Positions 1 to 6,659 of a stretch of DNA of 6,659 bases are shown here, piece by piece. The notes beneath the pieces are model-generated. The model worked only from the letters and a program-made list of their open reading frames with translations, made no database searches and was not told the DNA's origin. A program made the position numbers and the translations under genes. Origin of the DNA: an uncultured Synergistaceae bacterium. Its GTDB lineage: Bacteria; Synergistota; Synergistia; Synergistales; Aminobacteriaceae. The stretch covers positions 1 through 6,659 of the forward strand of contig CALMZW010000176.1 in NCBI GenBank assembly GCA_937870605.1, read 5' to 3'. Numbering within the stretch: the stretch's first letter is position 1; each line of letters starts with the position of its first letter.

Positions 1-2
1 GG

Positions 3-74
3 GGAGGGTTCTTCCTGATGTGCCGATTCGTGAACCTGCCCGGACTCCTGTCCGGATTTACGGGGGTCCGATGA
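3..74 (+). CDS. Possible C-terminal tail of an upstream gene (3' partial), perhaps the transporter's membrane component
   Basis: This frame is open from the window edge and ends in a TGA at 72-74 that overlaps the ATG of cbiO (71-73) as ATGA, an arrangement typical of translationally coupled operon genes. The visible residues are about 23, hydrophobic at first (GGFFLMCRFVNLPGLLSG) and ending in TGVR. In ECF metal-transport operons the gene before cbiO is often cbiQ, which encodes the T component in the membrane, so a cbiQ tail is plausible. The fragment is too short to identify. A competing reading is that this stretch is only leader sequence or an N-terminal extension of cbiO, because the cbiO frame is also open across it. 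Confidence 0.28.
   Translation, partial: GGFFLMCRFVNLPGLLSGFTGVR
62..66 (+). promoter_or_regulatory. Ribosome binding site of cbiO
   Basis: A GGGGG run lies four bases before the ATG at 71. It is a short and imperfect Shine-Dalgarno match, but it supports this start over the GTG at 20. A better purine run, GGGGAGGG at 1-8, lies 9 bases before an ATG at 18 and 11 before the GTG at 20, so an alternative start cannot be excluded. Confidence 0.4.
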
Positions 75-814
75 GCTGTCACTATCTGGACGTCCGCGAC
101 CTCCGCTACGCCTACCCCGACGGCACGGAGGCGCTGAAGGGCGCGTCGTTCCGGCTGGAGCACGGCGAGGCGGTCGGCCTCGTCGGGGCGAACGGCGCGG
201 GAAAGTCGACGATGATGCTCGCGCTGACCGGGCTGATATTTCCTTCCGGCGGAACGATCGACGTCGGCGGAACGCTGCTGTCGAAGAAGACGGTCGGCGA
301 GGTGCGGCGGCGGATCGGATTCGTCTTCCAGGACTCCGAGGACCAGCTCTTCATGCCGACGGTCTTCGACGACGTGGCCTTCGGCCCGCTGAACCAAGGG
401 CTCTCGGAGCCCGAGGTGCGCGAGCGCGTGACGGAGGCGCTCGAACGCGTCGGGGCGGAACGCCTCGCCGACCGGCCGACCTACCGGCTTTCGGGGGGCG
501 AGAAACGCGCCGTCGCGATCGCGACGGTCCTCGCGATGCTGCCGGACGTCCTGATAATGGACGAACCAGGATCGGGGCTCGACCCGTACGGGCGACGCCT
601 GCTGATCGGCCTGTTGCGCGACTTCCGCCACACGCGCCTGATCGCGACGCACGACCTCGACATGGTGCTCGATGTCTGCCCCCGGACGATCGTCCTCCAC
701 GAGGGGCGCATCGCGGCGGACGGCGACACGCGCACGGTCTTCTCCGACGCGGCGCTTCTCGAACGCTGCCGGCTGGAGCAGCCTTCGGGGATGCGGGGTA
801 TGACCATGCCCTGA
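71..814 (+). CDS. cbiO: Energy-coupling factor (ECF) ABC transporter ATP-binding protein, CbiO/EcfA-like
   Basis: This is the ATPase of an ECF-type importer, probably for cobalt or nickel; it works on the cytoplasmic face with a membrane T component and a substrate-binding component. The 247 residues show all nucleotide-binding motifs: Walker A GANGAGKST (39-47), Q-loop glutamine (Q87) in FVFQDSEDQLF, signature LSGGE (140-144), Walker B VLIMDEP (160-166) with catalytic E165, D-loop SGLD (168-171) and switch histidine H194. The Q-loop followed by PTVFDDVAFGPLNQGL is characteristic of CbiO/EcfA and separates it from other ABC ATPases. I chose the ATG at 71 because family members begin just before the LxVRDLxYxYPDG segment, a GGGGG run lies four bases upstream, and it overlaps an upstream stop. 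A GTG at 20 would add 17 residues with no family resemblance. The substrate cannot be read from the ATPase. The very high GC contrasts with the neighbouring operon. Confidence 0.93.
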   Translation: MSCHYLDVRDLRYAYPDGTEALKGASFRLEHGEAVGLVGANGAGKSTMMLALTGLIFPSGGTIDVGGTLLSKKTVGEVRRRIGFVFQDSEDQLFMPTVFDDVAFGPLNQGLSEPEVRERVTEALERVGAERLADRPTYRLSGGEKRAVAIATVLAMLPDVLIMDEPGSGLDPYGRRLLIGLLRDFRHTRLIATHDLDMVLDVCPRTIVLHEGRIAADGDTRTVFSDAALLERCRLEQPSGMRGMTMP

Positions 815-833
815 CGGGGGAGAGGGGCCCGGG
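815..833. other. Convergent junction between cbiO and res
   Basis: Only 19 bases separate the stop codons of the two convergent genes. The stretch is G-rich on the plus strand and includes overlapping GGGCCC and CCCGGG palindromes, but no stem-loop with a T-tract, so I do not call a terminator. Base composition changes abruptly here, from very GC-rich on the cbiO side to moderate on the res side. Confidence 0.5.
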
Positions 834-3800
834 TTAGAGCGAAGCTTCGCCGATACCGACGATCTCCATCAGCTTCCCATAGCTGTCGACGACGTCATAC
901 GTCACATGCTCCGGATCGATTCTCCTGTTGCGTTCTTCGAAGAATTTCCTGGCGCACTCGATCTTTTTTTCCTCGATAGCCCGCAATTGCAGCGTGGACA
1001 TCGAGCCTTTGGTTTCGGCCACAAAATAGACGTGTTTGACCGATCCTTCCCTGAACGAAAAAGCCCAGTCCGGATTGTAGTCTCCGACCGGCGTGGGAAT
1101 CAGGAAGCCGCGCGGGAGCTTCGCGTACACCACGACCTCGGCGCCGGTGTCCAGCTCCGCGACGAACTTTCTTTCAACCGCGGAGTCCGTAATCGCGTAA
1201 TCGTAGATGTGCTTCCCGAGCTTCCCGCCCGCTTTGCCGAAGTCCTGCCGCTCCTGCCCGGCCGTGAAAATATCGATATCGTAGACCTCTGCGATCTCGT
1301 CATAGCTCAGGCGCTCGATAATGACCGCCGCCTTTTGTTCGTTGATCAGACGGGTTGCTTCCGCGATAAAATGCTCCGGGTTCTGCCTGAACTGGTCGAA
1401 AACGCACGTCCGGATTCCGCGTAGAATCGCGGCGATTGTCTTCCGCGTCAATTGCGTGCTCTCCGCCAGCTTCCCCAGAATATCGTATGTTACCAGCGAA
1501 TGAATCGACGATACGAATTCCTTCGTGGCGGTTCCGGTGATCTCAAAGCTCCGCGCGGCTTTCAACCGGTCGAACGTCACGTGATTGAGCTGTTCCCCTT
1601 CCTGTATGACATACTGCAGTGGGGTCACCCGCAATTCCCTGTCCAGAGCCGCGATGCTGTTGCGGACAAGCTCTTCCGGGTCGAATTCCACCCGGTAGAC
1701 GGCCTTCCGATTGATGCGGCTCCAGAGTTCCCGGAACTCCTTCTTGCTGAAATTGTCGTTCAGAGGATTTCGCTTCACCGTACGTTCGTCTTCCACTTCG
1801 GGCAGGCTGGATTCGCTGAACACGCCGTCGATCAGCTGAAGGACCTGTTCCGCATAGGGGCTCAGCTCGTCGGGAAGTTCCGCTATGGTCCCGTCCTTCC
1901 TGTCGGAGCAGTATTTTTCCGTGATGTTCCGTTGCCTGTCGACATATCCGTTCTGAATGAGATAGAATTCGATCCCCGCAGCCATGTCATCATCCACAAC
2001 GACGGCGACTCCGTCGGTCTTCAAAACCTTCCCGAGGAAATACGCTTTGTCGGCGAAGCGGGGGCGTTCCGACAGGGATTCGCCGACCTCCCGCTGCAGG
2101 TTGGCGACGAAATCCCTGTAGCTCTCTCCGGCGACAACGGTGAGGACGTTGATATCATGCACCGTTTCCGGCTTGTCCATCCGATCGCCGTGCTGGTTGA
2201 CCGACAGCCGCAATCCCCGGCCGACTTCCTGACGCCGGGAGATGGTATTGTCGCTGTGCTTGAGCATGCACATGACGAAGACGTTGGGGTTATCCCAACC
2301 TTCGCGCAGGGCGGAATGCGAAAAGATGAAGCGAACGGGCTCGCTGAAAGAAAGAAGCCGTTCCTTGTCTTTCAGAATCAGATCGTAGGCGTCCACATCG
2401 TCCGACAGTCCCGCATCCTCGCCGCGGGTCTTGAAATCCGGATCGGCAAGCCTCTTCGTTTTCCTGTCTATTGAAAAGTAGCCGTTGTGCGTGCGGTCGA
2501 CGTCGATGCCTTCAAGATATTTCCGGTACGCCGCGCTGTCGTCATAGGGGAGGTCGTTCATGTACTCCTCTTTCATACGTTCGTACTCCTCCCGGAAGAA
2601 GCGCGCGTACTCTCCCTGTTCGTCGGGCCGGCTGTAGTCGCGGTACTTCGCCACTTCGTCGATGAAAAAGAGGGAGAGGACTTTGACGCCAAGCGGAAAG
2701 AGAACCCTTTCCTTCTCGAAATGCGCCCGGATCGCTTCGCGAATCTGAATGCGCCGCAATGTCGCTTCCGTCACGTCTCCGACGGCTTCCCCGGCTTTCA
2801 GAACGACGCCGTTCGTGAATTCCACGGTATCGTTTCGGGCGTCGATCTGCGCGATGGCGAAGCCGCGATACTGATCGAGGCGGCTGGACTCGACAAAAAG
2901 ATCTCTGCCCTGTTCGAGACGCCTGACGACTCTCTTGATGTTCGCGCCCGACCGTATTTCCATCTCGATGCGGGCTGCGGGAGCCTGTCGGGAAATTTCG
3001 ATGGACTCCAGATACAGGTAGGCGTTGGTCCCGGCCGGCCCCTTCACCGCGATGCCGCGAACGGCGATCTTCTTGACGAGTTTCTGATTGTACGCGTCAA
3101 GCGCATCGAGGCGATGGATCTTGTTGTGATGGGTCCGGTGCGTCGCGGAATACCGCAGAATCATCAACGGCCTGAACTTTTCAAGCGCTTTCAGCGTCTT
3201 CGGGCCCTCCATCTTCTGCGGTTCGTCCAGAATCAGAATGGGACGGTTGGCGCTGATGACATCAATGGGGCGACGCGACTGCAAGTCGTCCAGTTCCTCG
3301 TAAATCCGGCGGTTCTCCTTCCCGGCGGCGTTGAACGCCTGAATGTTGATGACCATCACATTGATGCCCGCGTCCGAGGAAAAGCTCTCAAGATGCGACA
3401 GGTTCGCGGAATTATAGATGAAAAACCGGGCTTTCTTCCCGTAGCTCTCGGAAAAGTGTCCGGCCGTGATGTCCAGCGACTTGAACACTCCCTCGCGAAT
3501 GGCGATGCCGGGCGTCACAACGATGAACTTCGTCCAGCCGTACCGCTTGTTCATCTCGAAGATGGTCTTGATGTAGCAGTACGTCTTCCCCGTGCCGGTT
3601 TCCATCTCCACGTCGAGGTTGACGCCGCACCCGGCGCTGGACGCCAGGGATTCCGAAAGAGGCAGATTCCGTCGCATCTGGACGGAACGGACGTTTTCGA
3701 GCAATCGCTCCCGAGTCAGCTGAATATCGGCGTTCCGAAAGCCCTGGATCTCCGTATACGTTATTTGTTCTTCTCCCGACTTTATACGTATCACTCCGGG

Positions 3801-3908
3801 ATCGACGCGGTATGCCGCGCCGGAAGCGTTGACTTGTCCGGCGAAGCAGTCGACCACGGATTCGACGGCTCTGGTCTGGAAGGGCTGGATTTTGAATTTG
3901 AGCTTCAT
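834..3908 (-). CDS. res: Type III restriction endonuclease subunit Res (helicase/translocase plus nuclease)
   Basis: Res is the ATP-dependent motor and nuclease of a type III system. It acts in the cytoplasm in complex with Mod and cleaves unmethylated DNA about 25-27 bp from a recognition site, as known for EcoP1I and EcoP15I. The 1024 residues carry superfamily 2 helicase motifs in order: Walker A METGTGKT (102-109), the type III variant DEPQ box (228-231), RYSATH (252-257), SALREGWDNPNVF (532-544) and QEVGRGLR (560-567). The C-terminal PD-(D/E)xK nuclease is present: E912, then NPDW (945-948), then ETKG (965-968). Length and motif set are those of a complete family member, with no frameshift. 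I chose the ATG at 3908, which has a GGGGGG run eight bases upstream; the ATG at 3926 would add six residues (MRGAVG) and place that run inside the coding sequence. It follows rhuM after 60 bases and converges on cbiO with a 19-base gap. Confidence 0.96.
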   Translation of the reverse strand: MKLKFKIQPFQTRAVESVVDCFAGQVNASGAAYRVDPGVIRIKSGEEQITYTEIQGFRNADIQLTRERLLENVRSVQMRRNLPLSESLASSAGCGVNLDVEMETGTGKTYCYIKTIFEMNKRYGWTKFIVVTPGIAIREGVFKSLDITAGHFSESYGKKARFFIYNSANLSHLESFSSDAGINVMVINIQAFNAAGKENRRIYEELDDLQSRRPIDVISANRPILILDEPQKMEGPKTLKALEKFRPLMILRYSATHRTHHNKIHRLDALDAYNQKLVKKIAVRGIAVKGPAGTNAYLYLESIEISRQAPAARIEMEIRSGANIKRVVRRLEQGRDLFVESSRLDQYRGFAIAQIDARNDTVEFTNGVVLKAGEAVGDVTEATLRRIQIREAIRAHFEKERVLFPLGVKVLSLFFIDEVAKYRDYSRPDEQGEYARFFREEYERMKEEYMNDLPYDDSAAYRKYLEGIDVDRTHNGYFSIDRKTKRLADPDFKTRGEDAGLSDDVDAYDLILKDKERLLSFSEPVRFIFSHSALREGWDNPNVFVMCMLKHSDNTISRRQEVGRGLRLSVNQHGDRMDKPETVHDINVLTVVAGESYRDFVANLQREVGESLSERPRFADKAYFLGKVLKTDGVAVVVDDDMAAGIEFYLIQNGYVDRQRNITEKYCSDRKDGTIAELPDELSPYAEQVLQLIDGVFSESSLPEVEDERTVKRNPLNDNFSKKEFRELWSRINRKAVYRVEFDPEELVRNSIAALDRELRVTPLQYVIQEGEQLNHVTFDRLKAARSFEITGTATKEFVSSIHSLVTYDILGKLAESTQLTRKTIAAILRGIRTCVFDQFRQNPEHFIAEATRLINEQKAAVIIERLSYDEIAEVYDIDIFTAGQERQDFGKAGGKLGKHIYDYAITDSAVERKFVAELDTGAEVVVYAKLPRGFLIPTPVGDYNPDWAFSFREGSVKHVYFVAETKGSMSTLQLRAIEEKKIECARKFFEERNRRIDPEHVTYDVVDSYGKLMEIVGIGEASL

Positions 3909-3968
3909 GCCGACCGCCCCCCGCATCGTCCGGGCGAAGGCTCGAAAGCGTCATACGACGCGGGATGA
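3909..3968 (-). other. rhuM-res intergenic gap
   Basis: These 60 bases are the only non-coding gap inside the operon. They hold the res ribosome binding site and one weak inverted repeat (3948-3961, five-base stem GCGTC/GACGC with a four-base loop), which has no T-tract and is too weak to call a terminator. I see no convincing -35/-10 pair, so res is probably transcribed with rhuM and mod. Confidence 0.4.
3917..3922 (-). promoter_or_regulatory. Ribosome binding site of res
   Basis: A GGGGGG run on the minus strand is followed by an eight-base spacer and the ATG at 3908. This decides the res start in favour of 3908 over the ATG at 3926. It also means res has its own initiation signal and does not depend on coupling to rhuM. 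Confidence 0.55.
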
Positions 3969-5009
3969 TTACTCTTCATCTTCGCCCTCCGCTATTTCCC
4001 CGAGGATCTTATCAAAATCACTCCTGAACAGTCTGTCCTGAACAATCCGGTACTTTTCGAACTCGCTTTCCGCGAACTCTTTGGACAGATCATGCGACAT
4101 TTCGCCCTTATCCTGAAGGATCGCCCGTTCGTCGAATTCCAGGAACAAATCAAGTCTTTTCGCCCAATCTTCCATAGTCATGGGAATTCTTCTTTTCGCC
4201 CGATCCTCGGCCAAATCGAGATAGGCGTTGACAATTCTCCCTAGTGATTCGAGTTCCTCTTTGCTCAGGTAATTCTTGGCGACGGAGACATCCGACTTCA
4301 GGATCTTCCCGTCCGGGCAATTTCTCCACGATGTCAGCCCCATGAACGGTTTCTCACAGCCGGCGCGTTGCATGATCAGCTCGGCGGCCGTATGGCCGTG
4401 TATGGCGAAATGCAGTTTGTTCTGGACCCTGGCGAAAAAATCCCGGGTTGTCGGAGCGGACGGGTTATAGTCGACGCTTGTCGCGTAGATATCCGTTATC
4501 TTCTGGTAAAAGCGCCGTTCGCTGAGCCGGATTTCCCGAATTTCCTCCAGCAGCTTCTCAAAGAAATCTTCTCCGAGAAAGGCGCCGTTTTCCATCCTCT
4601 TTCGGTCGAGAACATACCCCTTGAGAGCGTATTCCCGGAGCACCTGTGTCGCCCACTGGCGGAATTGCGTCGCGCGCACGGAATTGATCCGGTACCCCAC
4701 GGAAATAATGGCGTCGAGGTTGTAGAATTGAGTCAGATAGTCTTTTCCGTCCTCGGCAGTATTCCGGAATTTCCGGATAACTGCGTCCTGCTTCAACTCT
4801 CCGCTCTGAAAAATGTTTTTCAGATGCTCGCTGATGGTCCGGACATCCACGTCGAACAGCGCCGACATCAGTTTCTGCGTCAACCAGATGGTTTCGTCCT
4901 CATAGCGAACTTCGATGCCGCTTTCGCCGCTCTGAACGGCGAAAACCAGAAATTCGGCGGTGCTGTTGCGAATGCGCAGCTTTTTATTTCCCTTCGCCCC
5001 TTCGCTCAT
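3969..5009 (-). CDS. rhuM: RhuM-family protein encoded inside the restriction-modification operon
   Basis: The 346 residues match the RhuM family, named after a gene in Salmonella pathogenicity island 3. Its biochemical activity is not established. The N-terminal part (about 38-135) holds the family's hallmark IWLTQKLMSALF, the helix-turn-helix-like segment following it (about 43-67), FYNLDAIISVGYRINS (95-110) and FRQWATQVLREYALKGYVL (116-134); this resembles phage antirepressor-type DNA-binding modules. The C-terminal part carries FFARVQNKLHFAIHGHTAAE (191-210), LTSWRN (225-230), DVSVAKNYLSKEEL (240-253) and MTMEDWAKRLDLFL (277-290). The C-terminus is acidic (EGEDEE). Its ATG overlaps the mod stop as ATGA, so translation is coupled to mod; an AAGG four bases upstream could also act as a weak binding site. 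The family is often found beside type I and type III restriction genes, which suggests an accessory or regulatory role, but that is inference. The label 'virulence protein' should not be taken literally. Confidence 0.92.
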   Translation of the reverse strand: MSEGAKGNKKLRIRNSTAEFLVFAVQSGESGIEVRYEDETIWLTQKLMSALFDVDVRTISEHLKNIFQSGELKQDAVIRKFRNTAEDGKDYLTQFYNLDAIISVGYRINSVRATQFRQWATQVLREYALKGYVLDRKRMENGAFLGEDFFEKLLEEIREIRLSERRFYQKITDIYATSVDYNPSAPTTRDFFARVQNKLHFAIHGHTAAELIMQRAGCEKPFMGLTSWRNCPDGKILKSDVSVAKNYLSKEELESLGRIVNAYLDLAEDRAKRRIPMTMEDWAKRLDLFLEFDERAILQDKGEMSHDLSKEFAESEFEKYRIVQDRLFRSDFDKILGEIAEGEDEE

Positions 5010-6659
5010 ATCGCCTTCACGTCCGTCTCCGGGGAGATCTGTTTGAAGATCTGCTCCACATTGATCTTGACGGCGTCGGAGGCGAAACTCGCATCGCGGA
5101 ACACTACGCGCAGGGGCTTGAATCCGGCCAGTTCCTTGACCAGATCTTCGTCCACGCCGGCATCGAAGCAGGCGATCAGCGCATCTTCATCGACGAAGAA
5201 AACCGTCTTGCCCTGAACGCGCTCTCTCCGGACGGGCAGCGACAGGTCCACGCCCCAGTCCAGCAGAACCTGGAAGAGCAAGTCCTCGGGCGTCCGGTCG
5301 GGCTTGATGTTATCGGTCATCTTGTCAAGCAGCGTTTGCTCGATGGCGTCCGGGGCGTAATACACATCGGCCATATTGGAAGAGTCGACCTTCAGGACCC
5401 GGAAGCCGATGTCCTGGTTCCAACCAAAAACGCCTTCTTTTCGTCGTACCGCTTCCCCGGCGCGACGAATGCGTTCCTTGGAAATCTCGGAAATCAAAGG
5501 CTTGAGGCCTATTTTGACGCAGAAGTGGTACGCTTGTTTTGCGTCTTCGCTGTCCTGACCAATAACCTCCGGATATTGGATGCTTATGAATCTTCGACTT
5601 CCACCTTCGCGCCGGTTTATTTCGAACAACGCATGAGCAAGCGTCGATGAACCAGCGAACATGTCAAGGCAGATATCTTTAGGACCAGTCATAAAGGATA
5701 TGAGACGCTCCATCAAAAGAACAGGCTTTGGATTAGAAAAAACTTTCCTTCCTTCAGGGAACAGCGTCTTCAAATCATATGGGCCAGATCGTCCATCTAG
5801 TTCAAAAACACTAGAAAGCTTATCATCGAACTCTGAGGCGTATGCTTTCAGTTCAATAAGTTTGCTCTCGTTTTCTCCAAATAGCACTCGCCCCTCAGCT
5901 AGCAAACCATTCATTGTCTCTTCTGGAAATCGATACCCCAAAAGTGGCTGCTTGCACGCTTTACACGTAACAGGATGAATGATGTCGTATCGATATCCTT
6001 CTTTTCCTGGGTTATGAACACTACGACTACCCGCATATACACCGTTAGTATCGATAAATTTGTAGTCTGCTAGTGGTCCAAGTTGTGCTTTGTTGTCGCG
6101 AAACCACTCTGTGTAGGCTGTCTGCAATTCGGATAGATCCGAATACGTTTCGGCCAGCTTCGTTCCTATTTTGACGAGAACTTCTTTGACATAAGAGACA
6201 GAACTCTTCCAGACACCTTCGAGGTCGCTTTTACTTCTCGCAAAGACGTGAATGCTTTCGTGCTCGATAGCAATGTTGGTAGGATTGTTATCAGTCGCGT
6301 TCTTCCAGATAAGTGTACCTACGAAATTTGACTCCCCAAAGACTTCGTAACATAAATGAAGTACGTTCGCAGTTTCTGCATCATCGATGGATATTGCGAC
6401 CACTCCGGCCGGTGCAAGAAGATTCCTTGCGACTCGAAGGCGCTGATACATCATTCCAAGCCAATCGGAGTGAAACCTGCCGTTTGACTCAGTATTGGCT
6501 ACTAGGCGATAACCCTGTTCGTCCGCTTGATTGCTTTGTGTCAAGTATTCGTATGTGTTGCCAACGAAATCGTCTCGATAAACAAGGTTATTCCCCTTCT
6601 TCCGGTTATACGGCGGATCGATGTAGATCATCTTCACCTTGCCGAGGTAGGTTTCCTGC
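5006..6659 (-). CDS. mod: Type III DNA-methyltransferase subunit Mod, N6-adenine specific (5' end outside window)
   Basis: Mod methylates adenine N6 on one strand of a short asymmetric site and supplies target recognition to the Mod-Res complex. 550 residues are visible, numbered here from the window edge. The catalytic motif DPPYN lies at 14-18 within YLGKVKMIYIDPPYN. The AdoMet-binding motif LDMFAGSSTLAHA lies at about 331-343. DPPY before the AdoMet motif marks the beta class. The region between them (about 110-300), including HPVTCKACKQPLLGYRFPEE, is where the target-recognition domain sits. The C-terminal part shows family segments GFRVLKVDSSNMADVYY, DRTPEDLLFQVLLDWGVDLS and VVFRDASFASDAVKINVEQIF. 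The frame stays open to the window edge: the GTG at 6637-6635 is an internal valine of GKVKMIYIDPPYN, not the start. By comparison with full-length Mod proteins roughly 60-130 residues are missing. It overlaps rhuM by four bases. GC content falls to about 44% between about 5600 and 6600. Confidence 0.95.
   Translation of the reverse strand, partial: QETYLGKVKMIYIDPPYNRKKGNNLVYRDDFVGNTYEYLTQSNQADEQGYRLVANTESNGRFHSDWLGMMYQRLRVARNLLAPAGVVAISIDDAETANVLHLCYEVFGESNFVGTLIWKNATDNNPTNIAIEHESIHVFARSKSDLEGVWKSSVSYVKEVLVKIGTKLAETYSDLSELQTAYTEWFRDNKAQLGPLADYKFIDTNGVYAGSRSVHNPGKEGYRYDIIHPVTCKACKQPLLGYRFPEETMNGLLAEGRVLFGENESKLIELKAYASEFDDKLSSVFELDGRSGPYDLKTLFPEGRKVFSNPKPVLLMERLISFMTGPKDICLDMFAGSSTLAHALFEINRREGGSRRFISIQYPEVIGQDSEDAKQAYHFCVKIGLKPLISEISKERIRRAGEAVRRKEGVFGWNQDIGFRVLKVDSSNMADVYYAPDAIEQTLLDKMTDNIKPDRTPEDLLFQVLLDWGVDLSLPVRRERVQGKTVFFVDEDALIACFDAGVDEDLVKELAGFKPLRVVFRDASFASDAVKINVEQIFKQISPETDVKAI

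Noticed and set aside
1452..2474. 340-codon open frame on the plus strand opposite the res 3' half
   Set aside because: Antisense shadow of res, with no recognisable family and no independent ribosome binding site that stands out.
834..3926. Longer res reading from the ATG at 3926
   Set aside because: The extra six residues (MRGAVG) overlap the GGGGGG ribosome binding site of the ATG at 3908, and the family-like N-terminus (KLKFKIQPFQTRAV) begins at the later ATG.
2487..3968. 493-codon open frame on the plus strand, opposite the res 5' half and the res-rhuM gap
   Set aside because: It lies entirely antisense to res, whose frame carries all helicase motifs. Its translation shows no recognisable domain. 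Long antisense frames are expected opposite GC-biased coding sequence.
4368..5216. 282-codon open frame on the plus strand across the rhuM-mod overlap
   Set aside because: Antisense to two well-supported genes at once, and no family resemblance.
5964..5990. CxxC pair in Mod (CKAC within HPVTCKACKQP), possible zinc ribbon
   Set aside because: There is no second cysteine or histidine pair at suitable spacing. The surrounding segment aligns by eye with the usual HPVTGKPCKxP region of type III Mod proteins, which is not a zinc site.
6127..6144. Perfect seven-base inverted repeat with a four-base loop (ATTCGGA/TCCGAAT)
   Set aside because: It lies inside mod coding sequence. One or two such repeats are expected by chance in 6.6 kb, and there is no T-tract or link to a start or stop codon.
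1..6659. CRISPR arrays, tandem repeats in mod or res that would cause phase variation, insertion sequences, tRNA genes
   Set aside because: I scanned for regularly spaced repeats, simple-repeat tracts, terminal inverted repeats and tRNA-like cloverleaves and found none beyond short chance matches. The longest homopolymer noted is the seven-A run in res.

Overview
The window holds the 3' half of an ECF-type metal-transporter locus (cbiO, plus strand, left end) running head-on into a type III restriction-modification operon on the minus strand. In transcription order the operon reads mod (5' end cut off by the window edge), rhuM, res. All four proteins are bacterial. I cannot name the genus or phylum from this much sequence.

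Layout. Positions 1-70 are probably the tail of a gene whose stop codon overlaps the cbiO start. Positions 71-814 encode a CbiO/EcfA-like ATPase in very GC-rich DNA (hand-counted 60-base lines run about 65-78% GC). After 19 bases the stop codon of res is reached. From there to the right edge everything is on the minus strand: res 834-3908 (1024 aa, intact helicase and nuclease motifs), a 60-base gap, rhuM 3969-5009 (346 aa), and mod 5006-6659 (550 visible residues). mod and rhuM overlap by four bases. The restriction operon is clearly less GC-rich than cbiO (about 50-60% in the lines counted), and the middle of mod drops further to about 44%.

How the genes work together. Mod is a beta-class N6-adenine methyltransferase that recognises a short asymmetric site. 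Res is the ATP-dependent translocase/endonuclease that works only in complex with Mod. Together they protect host DNA by methylation and cut unmethylated invading DNA. The RhuM-family protein sits inside the operon, translationally coupled to mod and ahead of res. Its role is not established; its N-terminal half looks like a DNA-binding, antirepressor-like domain. All reading frames inside the window are intact, so the system looks functional, subject to the missing N-terminus of Mod.

No tRNA, rRNA, CRISPR array, insertion sequence, integrase or convincing terminator is visible. The most useful points for follow-up are the rhuM wedge between mod and res, the GC mosaic inside mod, which fits replacement of the target-recognition region, and the compositional step between cbiO and res, which may mark the edge of an acquired defence island.
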